A stretch of DNA of 48,841 bases from positions 1-48,841 of the forward strand of contig JAENZW010000006.1 of the NCBI GenBank assembly GCA_016841065.1. Reading direction: 5' to 3'. Position numbers and translations under genes: made by a program. Numbering within the stretch: position 1 is the stretch's first letter; every line of letters starts with the position of its first letter. Source of the stretch: Actinomycetota bacterium (GTDB taxonomy: Bacteria > Actinomycetota > Coriobacteriia > Anaerosomatales > JAENZW01). The notes under the pieces were generated by a model. The model saw only the letters and a program-made list of their open reading frames with translations. It did not search any database and was not told the DNA's origin. Below, in pieces: positions 1 through 7,700 of this stretch.

Positions 1-1
1 T

Positions 2-583
2 CTAGCGGCTGCGCGCTCATTTGCCGCCGACGTCGGGTATCCGATAGTCATGAAGATCGCCAGTCCCGACATCCTGCACAAGTCCGACGTAGGAGGCATA
101 CGCACCGGCATCGACAGCGACGATGCGCTGCGCAGGGCCTACGACGACATCCTCGGTCGTGTCACGGCGTATGCACCGGACGCGTCCATCGTCGGCGTAC
201 ATGTTCAGGAGATGGTCGATCCGGGACGGGAAGTGATTATCGGAGTCGATCGCGATCCGCAATTCGGACCGCTCGTGATGTTCGGAATGGGCGGCACCTA
301 CGTCGAAGTCTTCAAGGATGTCTCGTTTCGGCTTGCCCCGCTGAGCCACGCCGAGGCACGTGAGATGATTGCTGAGACCCGAGCGTATGCGTTACTACGG
401 GGAACACGCGGCGAGCAGGCATCCGACATCGACGCGGTTGCGGACGTTCTTGTGGCCGTCGCTCAACTCGCTCTGGAATTCCCCGAGATAACCGAACTGG
501 ATATCAACCCCTTGATCGTGGGAGAGGTCGCGGCCGGCGTGATGGCCGCGGACGTACGCATTGGAATCGGAGGTTCGAAATGA
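2..583 (+). CDS. ADP-forming acyl/acetyl-CoA synthetase, ATP-grasp part (5' truncated)
   Basis: The reading frame is open from the window edge, so the ATG at 50 is internal: codons before it read into YPIVMKIASPDILHKSD, a block typical of the ATP-grasp (beta) domain of NDP-forming acyl-CoA synthetases. The visible 193 codons end with ITELDINPLIV, the conserved C-terminal strand of that domain, and contain the FGPLVMFGMGG segment of the same family. Such enzymes interconvert acyl-CoA plus ADP and phosphate with the free acid plus ATP, usually to make ATP by substrate-level phosphorylation in fermenters. The CoA-binding alpha domain and the phosphohistidine site would lie upstream, outside the window, either fused or as a separate gene. 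The stop overlaps the next start as ATGA. Substrate specificity cannot be read from this fragment. Confidence 0.85.
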   Translation, partial: LAAARSFAADVGYPIVMKIASPDILHKSDVGGIRTGIDSDDALRRAYDDILGRVTAYAPDASIVGVHVQEMVDPGREVIIGVDRDPQFGPLVMFGMGGTYVEVFKDVSFRLAPLSHAEAREMIAETRAYALLRGTRGEQASDIDAVADVLVAVAQLALEFPEITELDINPLIVGEVAAGVMAADVRIGIGGSK

Positions 584-1644
584 TCAGCCTGATAGTCGGT
601 TCGACGGAACCATACTCGGGCAAGAGCGGAGTCTGTCTGACTCTCCTGAGCGAGCTGAAGCGTCTCGGGAAGCGCACGGCGTACATCAAACCGCTCGGGA
701 CCATGCCTGTCATGATCGACGATGTGCTGACCGATCAGGATGCGGCGTACGTCTCTGCGGTCGCCTCAGTGCCCGCCCCCCTCGGTGCGCTGTGCCCGGT
801 CGTTGAGACACGTGGACTCATCGAGGATACGCTGTCTGACGACGCCAACGGCTTTCTGCAGCGTGTGCTCGAGGCGCATGGCAAGGTCTCCGTCGACGCC
901 GACGTGGTGATCGTCGAGGGCCCGGGTTCGCTGTCCGGCGGTCGCTCATTCGGTCTCGACCTCTGCGCGCTTGCCACGGCGCTCGACGCCCGGGTGCTGC
1001 TCGTCGACAAGCCCGCTGGCGTGAAACTGCCCGACAAGATCCTATATGCCAGCGACTGCCTCGGTCAGCGCCTCTTCGGCGTGCTCTTCAACGCTGTCGA
1101 TGAGGCATCCGTTGAGTTCTACTCGGGAGGCGTGTCGAAGTTCCTCGGGAGGCATGACGTGAGGGTGTTCGGCACGATCCCGCACGATCCGCTTCTGTCG
1201 TCCGTGACCGTTGAGGAGATCGTTGAAGCGCTGGGAGGCACCGTTCTCTCTGCCGAAGACGCCGTAGACGAGCCCGTAGAGAGCTTCATGGTCGGAGCGA
1301 TGGGTCAGGACAAGGCCCTTCGCTACTTCAGGCGACGGGCACGGAAGGCCGTTATCACCGGTGGCGACCGTTCGGATGTCCAGCTGGCCGCGCTCGAGAC
1401 GGACACACGCTGCATCATCCTCACGGGCAACTTGCCGCCGAGTTCGCTCGTGCTCGCGCGCGCAGACGAACTCGGTGTCCCGATGGTCCTAGTCGGGATG
1501 GACACGCTCTCGGCCGTCGAGAAGATGGAGGCGCTCCTCGGTCGTGTGCGCGTCCACGATCCCCGCAAGGCTGATAGAATACGCCAGATGTTTCGTGAGG
1601 CGGTCGATATCGACTCGATGTTCGAGACGCTTCTCGCCGACTAG
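580..1644 (+). CDS. P-loop / DRTGG domain protein, phosphotransacetylase-N-terminal-like
   Basis: A 354-residue protein with an N-terminal P-loop (GSTEPYSGKS, residues 7-16) and the EGPGSL signature near residue 113, as in the BioD-like N-terminal domain of long phosphotransacetylases. A DRTGG-type regulatory domain follows at about residues 218-325, centred on GGDRSD (261-266). The catalytic PTA_PTB phosphotransacetylase domain is absent, so this is not a complete Pta. Family members of this length are often found beside ADP-forming acetyl-CoA synthetase genes, and here the start codon overlaps the synthetase stop (ATGA at 580-583), so co-translation is likely. A role in sensing or regulating acyl-CoA or acyl-phosphate metabolism is inference only. 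Confidence 0.75.
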   Translation: MISLIVGSTEPYSGKSGVCLTLLSELKRLGKRTAYIKPLGTMPVMIDDVLTDQDAAYVSAVASVPAPLGALCPVVETRGLIEDTLSDDANGFLQRVLEAHGKVSVDADVVIVEGPGSLSGGRSFGLDLCALATALDARVLLVDKPAGVKLPDKILYASDCLGQRLFGVLFNAVDEASVEFYSGGVSKFLGRHDVRVFGTIPHDPLLSSVTVEEIVEALGGTVLSAEDAVDEPVESFMVGAMGQDKALRYFRRRARKAVITGGDRSDVQLAALETDTRCIILTGNLPPSSLVLARADELGVPMVLVGMDTLSAVEKMEALLGRVRVHDPRKADRIRQMFREAVDIDSMFETLLAD

Positions 1645-1658
1645 GAAAGCGAGCCCCA

Positions 1659-2660
1659 TTGGCCCAGCGCAGCGAGGTTGCAGTCTGCGTCGACGCCGTT
1701 GGCGGAGACCACGGTCCTGAGGAAGTGCTCAGGGGAGTCGCCGCAGCGGTTGCCGACGATGAGGCACTCACGGTGATTCTCACGGGGCCGGACGAGATAG
1801 TCACCCCCTTTGCCGCTGGCAAGGACCGTATCGTTGCGCACCCGACGACCGAGATAATCGCGATGGATGAGCATCCCGCGGCTGCCGTGAGAAGCAAGAA
1901 GGACTCGTCGATCGTCGTGGGCTGTCGGCTCGTGAAGGAAGGTCGAGCCGACGCGTTCTTCTCGGCAGGGTCGACCGGTGCCATTATGGCCGCCGCGACT
2001 CTCGTCATGGGACGAATCAAGGGCATCCAGCGTCCGGCCATCGGTGCGGTCATCCCCACGGGTGCTGAGCCCGTCGTACTCCTCGACATCGGTGCCAACG
2101 CCGACTGCAAGCCTGAGAACCTACTTCAGTTTGCCCACATGGGCTCGGCGTACGCGAAAGTCGTACTCGGGCTCAAGTCACCGCGGGTCGGCCTGCTCAA
2201 CATAGGGGAGGAGCGCACGAAGGGCTCTCTCCTCGCCCAGGAAGCCCACGCGCTGATGAGCGCACACGTCCCCGGGTTCGTTGGCAACATAGAAGGACGA
2301 GACGTGCCGTTTGGCGCGGCCGACGTCATCGTGACGGACGGCTTCACCGGAAATGTCGCGCTCAAACTGCTCGAGGGCGTATCGAGTTCCTTGCTCGGGC
2401 AGGTGAAGGCCGCGCTCACCGAGACTGCGTTCAGCCGCCTCACGGCACTCGCTGCGCGCCCTGCCCTCACACGCCTCAAACTGCGTCTCGACCCCGACAC
2501 GTATGGTGGCGCGCCGCTTCTCGGGGTAGACGGCATCTGCATCATCGGCCACGGCAGCTCGAACAGGGCCGCCGTATACGCCGCAATCAAGGGTGCCGCG
2601 CGGGCGTCGCGCGGAGGGCTTCGCACGGCAATCGCCGATGCGGTGACCCTGGACAGATAG
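1659..2660 (+). CDS. plsX: Phosphate acyltransferase PlsX
   Basis: PlsX converts acyl-ACP to acyl-phosphate, the acyl donor for PlsY in phosphatidic acid synthesis; it is a peripheral membrane enzyme. The 333-residue product has the N-terminal DAVGGDHGP motif (residues 12-20), the FFSAGSTGAIMA block and the LLDIGANADCKPENLLQFA block typical of the family, at normal family length. The TTG at 1659 is chosen because AGGAAAG lies at 1643-1649 and the start falls just before the conserved first strand. It heads the fatty acid cluster, as in many Gram-positive bacteria, but no FapR gene is seen upstream and the preceding genes are the acyl-CoA synthetase pair. Confidence 0.95.
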   Translation: MAQRSEVAVCVDAVGGDHGPEEVLRGVAAAVADDEALTVILTGPDEIVTPFAAGKDRIVAHPTTEIIAMDEHPAAAVRSKKDSSIVVGCRLVKEGRADAFFSAGSTGAIMAAATLVMGRIKGIQRPAIGAVIPTGAEPVVLLDIGANADCKPENLLQFAHMGSAYAKVVLGLKSPRVGLLNIGEERTKGSLLAQEAHALMSAHVPGFVGNIEGRDVPFGAADVIVTDGFTGNVALKLLEGVSSSLLGQVKAALTETAFSRLTALAARPALTRLKLRLDPDTYGGAPLLGVDGICIIGHGSSNRAAVYAAIKGAARASRGGLRTAIADAVTLDR

Positions 2661-2665
2661 CGCAC

Positions 2666-2694
2666 TTCACTCCGGTCCACACCATGTGTACACT
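2666..2694 (+). promoter_or_regulatory. Candidate sigma-A promoter for fabH cluster
   Basis: TTCACT at 2666-2671 and TACACT at 2689-2694 are separated by 17 bases, in the 78-base gap between plsX and fabH. Each box matches the vegetative consensus at four or more of six positions. It could give the fab genes expression separate from plsX. Predicted by eye only. Confidence 0.35.
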
Positions 2695-2738
2695 TACCGG
2701 ACACCATGGCCGCTGATACGAGGAGAAGCCGCTAATTC

Positions 2739-3743
2739 ATGACGCGCACAGCCGAGATAATCGGCGTAGGATCGTACCTGCCTGAGGGGCGTATCACCAA
2801 CGCTGACCTCGAAAGAATGGTCGACACCTCCGACGAATGGATCGTGACGCGGACCGGTATCCGGGAGCGTCCGATCGCTGACGAGGGTCAGGCTACCTCG
2901 GACCTGGCGATACGCGCAGGGCAAGCAGCACTGGCGGTTGCCGGAGTCGCACCAGAGGATGTCGACCTTCTGATCATGGCCACGTCGACTCCGGACATGG
3001 TCTTTCCGTCGACGGGCTGCCTGACCCAAGCCGGGCTCGGACTCTCATGTCCGGCGTTCGACGTGAACGCCGCTTGCACGGGGTTCATCTACGCTCTTCA
3101 GACGGCAACGAGTGCCATCGAATCCGGGCGAGCGGACACAGTCCTTCTCATCGGCGCCGACACACTCACCCGATTCGTCGATTTCACCGACAGGACGACG
3201 TGCATCCTCTTCGGAGACGGAGCGGGTGCGGTGGTCCTCCGTGCTGCCGAGTCGGGCGGGGTGCGAGGCATAGCACTCGGGGCCGACGGGAAGCGGGGCA
3301 GCATGCTCTACGTCCCGGCAGGCGGTTCGGCAATGCCCGCTTCGGCTGAAACAGTGGCAAACCGAGAGCACTACATCCGAATGAATGGCAACGAGGTCTT
3401 CAAGTTCGCGGTCCGTGTTATCCCCGAGACCACCAACGCCGCCCTCGCTCAATCCGGGGTCGATGTCGGTGACCTGGCCTGGCTGATCCCACACCAGGCC
3501 AACCAGCGCATTCTCGACACGATTGCCGAACGTCTTGGCGTCTCACACGAGCGTGTCTTCTCGAACGTGGCCAACACCGCGAATACGTCTGCAGCTTCGA
3601 TACCGCTCGCCTTGGACGACCTGTATACTAGCGGGCGACTCGCAGCAGGAGACCTGCTCGCATTGGTTGGCTTCGGTGCAGGTCTCACATGGGGTGCGGC
3701 GGTCGTCGAGTGGACGAAGACCACCCCGGGCAAGGAGGCTTAG
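2739..3743 (+). CDS. fabH: Beta-ketoacyl-ACP synthase III
   Basis: FabH starts each fatty acid by condensing an acyl-CoA primer with malonyl-ACP. The 334-residue product carries the Cys-His-Asn triad expected of the family: C113 in NAACTGF, H252 in IPHQANQRI and N282 in NTANTS. TGIRER near residue 40 and the glycine-rich GFGAGLTWG end are also in place. AGGAGAAG precedes the ATG by a normal distance. It is followed after one base by fabK, and the tail of this gene contains the AAGGAGG that serves the next start. Whether the primer is acetyl-CoA or a branched acyl-CoA cannot be told from sequence alone. Confidence 0.96.
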   Translation: MTRTAEIIGVGSYLPEGRITNADLERMVDTSDEWIVTRTGIRERPIADEGQATSDLAIRAGQAALAVAGVAPEDVDLLIMATSTPDMVFPSTGCLTQAGLGLSCPAFDVNAACTGFIYALQTATSAIESGRADTVLLIGADTLTRFVDFTDRTTCILFGDGAGAVVLRAAESGGVRGIALGADGKRGSMLYVPAGGSAMPASAETVANREHYIRMNGNEVFKFAVRVIPETTNAALAQSGVDVGDLAWLIPHQANQRILDTIAERLGVSHERVFSNVANTANTSAASIPLALDDLYTSGRLAAGDLLALVGFGAGLTWGAAVVEWTKTTPGKEA

Positions 3744-3744
3744 C

Positions 3745-4689
3745 ATGGCCATTCCGACCCGGCTTACCGAACTGCTCGACATTCAACACCCGATTATCCA
3801 GGGTGGCATGGCGTGGACGGCGACAGCCGAGTTGGCCGCTGCCGTCAGCAACGGTGGCGGGCTCGGGATCATCGGCGCGGGCCACATGCCCACGGAGATA
3901 CTCCGCGTTGAGATCCGGCGCGCCAAGGAGCTCACGGACCGACCTTTCGGCGTGAATCTCATGCTCCTCACTCCGCACATCGACGAACTCGTTGACGTTG
4001 TGCTGAGCGAAGGCGTCCATGCAGTCACCACGGGCGCAGGCAACCCCGGCAAGTACATGGCCGCGTTTCGTGAGTCCCATATCCGGGTGCTCCCGATCGC
4101 TCCTTCGGTGGCGCTCGCCAAGCGACTCGAGTCGATAGGTGCTGACGCCATCATCGGCGAGGGCATGGAGGCAGGTGGGCATATCGGCGAACTCACAACG
4201 ATGGTCCTCATCCCGCAGCTCGTCGATGCCGTGGAAGTCCCCGTAGTGGCCGCGGGAGGGATTGCCGACGGACGGGGAATGGCTGCAGCGTTCGCTCTTG
4301 GCGCCGAAGGAGTCCAGGTCGGGACGCGCTTCATGTGTGCACAAGAATGCACCATCCACCCGGATGTGAAGGACCGTATCCTCAAGGCCCGCGACCGCGA
4401 CACCATCGTTACCGGCTACTCGACGGGGCATCCCGTTCGCGTGTTGAAGAACCGGCTCTCCAGGATGCTCGAGGACCTCGACCGCGACAACAAGGTCGAG
4501 GAGCTCGAGGAGCTAGGCAGCGGCAAGCTCGCTCTCGCGATGCGTGAGGGTGATCTCGACATGGGTTCCCTGATGGCAGGTCAGGCAGCCGCCATGGTCT
4601 GCGAGATCGAGCCCGCTGCGGACATACTCACCTCAATGATGGCCGAAGCCGAAGAGACCATGCGTCATCTCGGCGGGCCTTCGCGTTAG
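3745..4689 (+). CDS. fabK: Enoyl-ACP reductase II (FabK), flavoprotein
   Basis: FabK is the FMN-dependent enoyl-ACP reductase that completes each elongation cycle, an unrelated alternative to FabI. The open frame continues upstream to 3523, but the ATG at 3745 is the start: AAGGAGG lies at 3732-3738 and homology begins with PIIQGGMAW. The 314-residue protein has the family's EAGGHIG motif with H146, the residue conserved in FabK and nitronate monooxygenases, and the AAGGIADGRG phosphate-binding loop near 169-178. Its position between fabH and fabD, and its length close to characterised FabK proteins, favour FabK over a nitronate monooxygenase. No FabI-like reductase is present in the window. 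Confidence 0.88.
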   Translation: MAIPTRLTELLDIQHPIIQGGMAWTATAELAAAVSNGGGLGIIGAGHMPTEILRVEIRRAKELTDRPFGVNLMLLTPHIDELVDVVLSEGVHAVTTGAGNPGKYMAAFRESHIRVLPIAPSVALAKRLESIGADAIIGEGMEAGGHIGELTTMVLIPQLVDAVEVPVVAAGGIADGRGMAAAFALGAEGVQVGTRFMCAQECTIHPDVKDRILKARDRDTIVTGYSTGHPVRVLKNRLSRMLEDLDRDNKVEELEELGSGKLALAMREGDLDMGSLMAGQAAAMVCEIEPAADILTSMMAEAEETMRHLGGPSR

Positions 4690-4695
4690 GATTCG

Positions 4696-5619
4696 GTGGC
4701 TACCGACGTGAACATAGCGTTCGTCTTCCCGGGACAGGGATCTCAGCATGCGGAGATGCTCCTTGCCGTACCTGAGAACGATGCCTTTGAGCGGCTTCTC
4801 GATGCTGCAGAAGCCCTGTCCGGCCTCGAGCTTCGGGCGATCGTGGCCCAGGGGGGACCCGAGGATCTTGCAGATACCCGAGTCGCCCAGCCTCTCCTGT
4901 ACCTCACGGACTGGGCCTGGGGCGTCACGCTCATGGAAACCGGCATTGTGCCATCCATGGTAGCGGGACACAGCCTCGGCGAGTATGCTGCCCTCGCAAC
5001 CGCCGGTGCCTTCTCGGTCGAAGCGGGGCTGGAACTCGTGGTCGAGCGCTCGAAGTTGATGGCCGCCACTGCGGCAGCCACGTCCGGCACGATGGCTGCG
5101 GTTCTCGGTCTCGAAGCAAGCAGTGTCGCGAAGACGGTCGACACCATCGAAGGCGTCTGGTTGGCGAACGACAACTCGCCCGGGCAGGTGGTTATCTCCG
5201 GTACCGACGACGCTGTCGCGCGCGCGACCGAGGAGCTCGTAGCCGCGGGAGCTCGCCGTATCGTCCCACTCAAGGTGTCGGGTCCCTTCCATTCGCCTCT
5301 CATGGAGCCGGCTGCCCTCGCTTTCGAACGGATACTGGCGCAAGCAGAGTTTCGCTCGCCCGCTATTCCGGTCATTCAGAACACCAATCCGACCCTCACA
5401 ACGGATTCCGAAGAGATACGTGCGCGACTCACTGGTCAGATTACGGCTCCGGTCAGATGGACTGAAACCATGCGTGCGATCGCGGCCGAGGGACCGATCG
5501 CTGTCGTTGAGGCCGGTCCGGGATCCGTCCTTCGCGGCCTCTCCAAGGGATACGATGGTGTCGCTGCCCTGTCGGTGGAGGAGACTGAGCTCGAACGTAT
5601 CGCCGAGGAGGTATCATGA
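4696..5619 (+). CDS. fabD: Malonyl-CoA:ACP transacylase
   Basis: FabD loads malonate from CoA onto acyl carrier protein. The 307-residue product begins with AFVFPGQGSQ, carries the nucleophile S93 in GHSLGEY and the catalytic H199 in GPFHSPLM, in the usual order and spacing. A GTG start at 4696 lies six bases after the fabK stop with only a weak AGG upstream, so translation is probably coupled to fabK. Its last codons overlap the fabG start as ATGA. Confidence 0.96.
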   Translation: MATDVNIAFVFPGQGSQHAEMLLAVPENDAFERLLDAAEALSGLELRAIVAQGGPEDLADTRVAQPLLYLTDWAWGVTLMETGIVPSMVAGHSLGEYAALATAGAFSVEAGLELVVERSKLMAATAAATSGTMAAVLGLEASSVAKTVDTIEGVWLANDNSPGQVVISGTDDAVARATEELVAAGARRIVPLKVSGPFHSPLMEPAALAFERILAQAEFRSPAIPVIQNTNPTLTTDSEEIRARLTGQITAPVRWTETMRAIAAEGPIAVVEAGPGSVLRGLSKGYDGVAALSVEETELERIAEEVS

Positions 5620-6368
5620 CGCGCCCCCTGGACGGACAGATCGCGCTCGTCACGGGCGCTTCGCGGGGCATCGGTGCTGCAGTCGCTCTTCGGCTAGCCG
5701 AAGATGGAGCCGCCGTCGCCGTCAACTACGCGGGAAGCACTGCGGCTGCAGAGGACGTCGTCCGACAGATCACTGACGCGGGCGGTCGTGCCATCGCAGT
5801 TCAGGCCGACGTAGCCAACCGTGACGACTGTCAGCGACTGGTCCAGACGTGCATCAACGATCTCGGCGGTCTGGATATCCTCGTCAACAACGCGGGTATC
5901 ACGCGTGACAACCTTGTGGTGCGCATGAGCGACGAAGAGTGGGACTCCGTCATCGCGACGAATCTTGGCGGTGTCTTCGGCATAACTAGATCCGCTGCAA
6001 AGCACATGATGAAGCAGCGTCGCGGCTCGATCGTGAACGTCTCTTCGGTCATAGCTCTCGTAGGCAACCGCGGACAGGCGAACTACGCTGCCGCCAAGGC
6101 GGGTGTGATCGCCCTGACCAAGTCGGTGGCGAAGGAACTGGCTCCTCGCGGTGTCCGTGCGAACGTTGTCGCGCCGGGATTCATCGAGACGGATATGACG
6201 GACGTCCTTCCGGAGGCTGTCAGAGAGGCTGCCTTGCAGGAGATCGCACTCAAGGCTTTCGGGCAGCCAGAGGACGTCGCTGCAGCAGTGGCGTTCCTGG
6301 TGTCACCGAGCGCGCAGTACATTACCGGTCAAGTGCTCGCTGTGGATGGCGGCATGACCTTCGTCTAA
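5616..6368 (+). CDS. fabG: 3-oxoacyl-ACP reductase
   Basis: FabG reduces beta-ketoacyl-ACP with NADPH. The 250-residue short-chain dehydrogenase has the TGASRGIG cofactor loop (13-20), NNAG (91-94) and the catalytic S144, Y157 and K161, with the same Ser-Tyr-Lys spacing as Escherichia coli FabG. The C-terminal ITGQVLAVDGGM segment is typical of FabG. It is translationally coupled to fabD and followed by acpP, an arrangement common to many bacterial fab operons. No fabZ or fabA dehydratase is found nearby, so that step must be encoded elsewhere. Confidence 0.96.
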   Translation: MTRPLDGQIALVTGASRGIGAAVALRLAEDGAAVAVNYAGSTAAAEDVVRQITDAGGRAIAVQADVANRDDCQRLVQTCINDLGGLDILVNNAGITRDNLVVRMSDEEWDSVIATNLGGVFGITRSAAKHMMKQRRGSIVNVSSVIALVGNRGQANYAAAKAGVIALTKSVAKELAPRGVRANVVAPGFIETDMTDVLPEAVREAALQEIALKAFGQPEDVAAAVAFLVSPSAQYITGQVLAVDGGMTFV

Positions 6369-6413
6369 TATTCCTAGCTTGTAGACCACTGACGGGAAGG
6401 AGGTGTCCACGAT

Positions 6414-6656
6414 ATGGAGAACGATGAGACCTTTGAGAAGGTGAAGGAAGTTATCGTCGAACAACTCAACGTCGACGAGGTCGATGTACATGAGGAGTCG
6501 GCGTTCATCGACGATCTCGGAGCGGATTCGCTCGATATCGTCGAGCTCGTTATGGCGCTCGAGGATCAGTTCGGCGTTTCGATCCCGGACGAGGAAGCAG
6601 AGAACATCAAGACCGTCGGTGACGCAGTCAAGTTCATCACCGAGAACGCCCAGTAG
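6414..6656 (+). CDS. acpP: Acyl carrier protein
   Basis: An acidic 80-residue protein with the ADSLDIVEL motif; S39 is the expected site for the 4'-phosphopantetheine arm that carries growing acyl chains. Length and charge match AcpP. The start is fixed by a near-perfect Shine-Dalgarno, GGAAGGAGGT at 6395-6404, the strongest in the fab cluster, consistent with the high protein level ACP usually needs. A strong hairpin follows the gene and may set its transcript level apart from the downstream fabF. Confidence 0.97.
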   Translation: MENDETFEKVKEVIVEQLNVDEVDVHEESAFIDDLGADSLDIVELVMALEDQFGVSIPDEEAENIKTVGDAVKFITENAQ

Positions 6657-6666
6657 AGCAAGCGCC

Positions 6667-6703
6667 GGAAGCCGGGCGGACGACGATTGTTCGTCCGGCT
6701 TCC
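6667..6703 (+). terminator. Hairpin after acpP (possible partial terminator)
   Basis: GGAAGCC (6667-6673) and GGACGA (6678-6683) pair with TCGTCC (6691-6696) and GGCTTCC (6697-6703), with a four-base bulge on the 5' side and a seven-base loop. There is no T run after it, so it may be a processing or RNA-stability structure or a weak terminator rather than a full stop, letting some transcript continue into fabF. Confidence 0.55.
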
Positions 6704-6737
6704 ATTACGCACGCCACGATAGAAGGTTGCTCCTGTA

Positions 6738-7700
6738 GTGGATATGCCGAAACTCACAATCGGGAACGTCACGGCACGTCTGCCCATCATCCAGGGCGGC
6801 ATGGCCGTTCGCATCTCACGCTTTCCGCTGGCCGTCTCTGTCGCCGAAGCGGGAGGCATCGGAGTCATAGCCGGCTCGGGTATGGAAGTCGACGAGCTTG
6901 CGGAAGAAGTGCGAGCCGCCCGAGCTGCGACCGACGGTATCGTCGGCGTGAACGTCATGGTGGCGGTTCGGAAGTTCCGCGAGCTGGTCCAGGCTGCGCT
7001 GCGCGAGGGCATCGACCTCGTCATAGCGGGCGCCGGCTTCTCGCGAGACGTCTTTCAGTGGTGCAAGGAAGCGGATGTCCCGATGGTTCCGATCGTCGGC
7101 TCCGCACGGGTCGCGAAGCTGTCGGAGCGCTTCGGAGCGGCTGCGGTGATCGTTGAGGGCGTCGAGGCTGGAGGTCATCTGGGAACCGATCAACCCCTGA
7201 TGGACATCCTTCCCGGCATCATCGAATCGGTCTCGATACCGGTTATCGGTGCTGGAGGGATCTGCTCAGGTGGTGACATCGCGCGGGTGCTTGACGCGGG
7301 GGCGGCGGGCGTCCAGATGGGGTCACGCTTCGCCGCGACCGTCGAGTCTTCCGCGTCGGACGAATTCAAGCAGATGTACGTTGAGGCGAACGAGGATGAC
7401 GTCGTGCTCATCAAGAGTCCCGTCGGCCTTCCAGGCAGGGCTCTTCGCAGTCCGCTCACCGAGCGCTTGCTCGTCGGCGACTATCCCGAGATCGATCGAT
7501 GTGTCTCGTGTCTGAAGGAGTGCGGCAAGGACTATTGCATCATCGACAAACTCGTTCGGGCTCAGACAGGTGATGTCGAGTCAGGACTCGTATTCGCGGG
7601 TACGTCGGTAACCCGCGTCCACGACATTCCCACCGTCGCAGACCTCATGGACCGACTTGTCAATGAATGGCGATGTGCTCGCGAGGGAGTCACAACATGA
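6738..7700 (+). CDS. Second FabK / nitronate monooxygenase-family flavoprotein with C-terminal Cys cluster
   Basis: A 320-residue TIM-barrel flavoprotein related to the fabK product at 3745: it shares the PIIQGGMAVRIS start, the EAGGHLG motif with H147 and the GAGGICSGGD phosphate loop (171-180). It differs by a C-terminal cysteine group, C255-x2-C258-x3-C262-x4-C267, which suggests a metal or iron-sulfur site or a structural role. The GTG at 6738 fits AAGG at 6722-6726 better than the ATG two codons on. It lies between acpP and fabF, with an ATGA overlap to fabF, so a role in acyl chain reduction or in removing alkyl nitronates are both possible. Function is not settled by sequence. Confidence 0.75.
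   Translation: MDMPKLTIGNVTARLPIIQGGMAVRISRFPLAVSVAEAGGIGVIAGSGMEVDELAEEVRAARAATDGIVGVNVMVAVRKFRELVQAALREGIDLVIAGAGFSRDVFQWCKEADVPMVPIVGSARVAKLSERFGAAAVIVEGVEAGGHLGTDQPLMDILPGIIESVSIPVIGAGGICSGGDIARVLDAGAAGVQMGSRFAATVESSASDEFKQMYVEANEDDVVLIKSPVGLPGRALRSPLTERLLVGDYPEIDRCVSCLKECGKDYCIIDKLVRAQTGDVESGLVFAGTSVTRVHDIPTVADLMDRLVNEWRCAREGVTT

Noticed and set aside
3523-3744. Upstream extension of the fabK frame (74 codons)
   Set aside because: It overlaps fabH, has no family similarity, and the AAGGAGG at 3732-3738 fixes the start at 3745.
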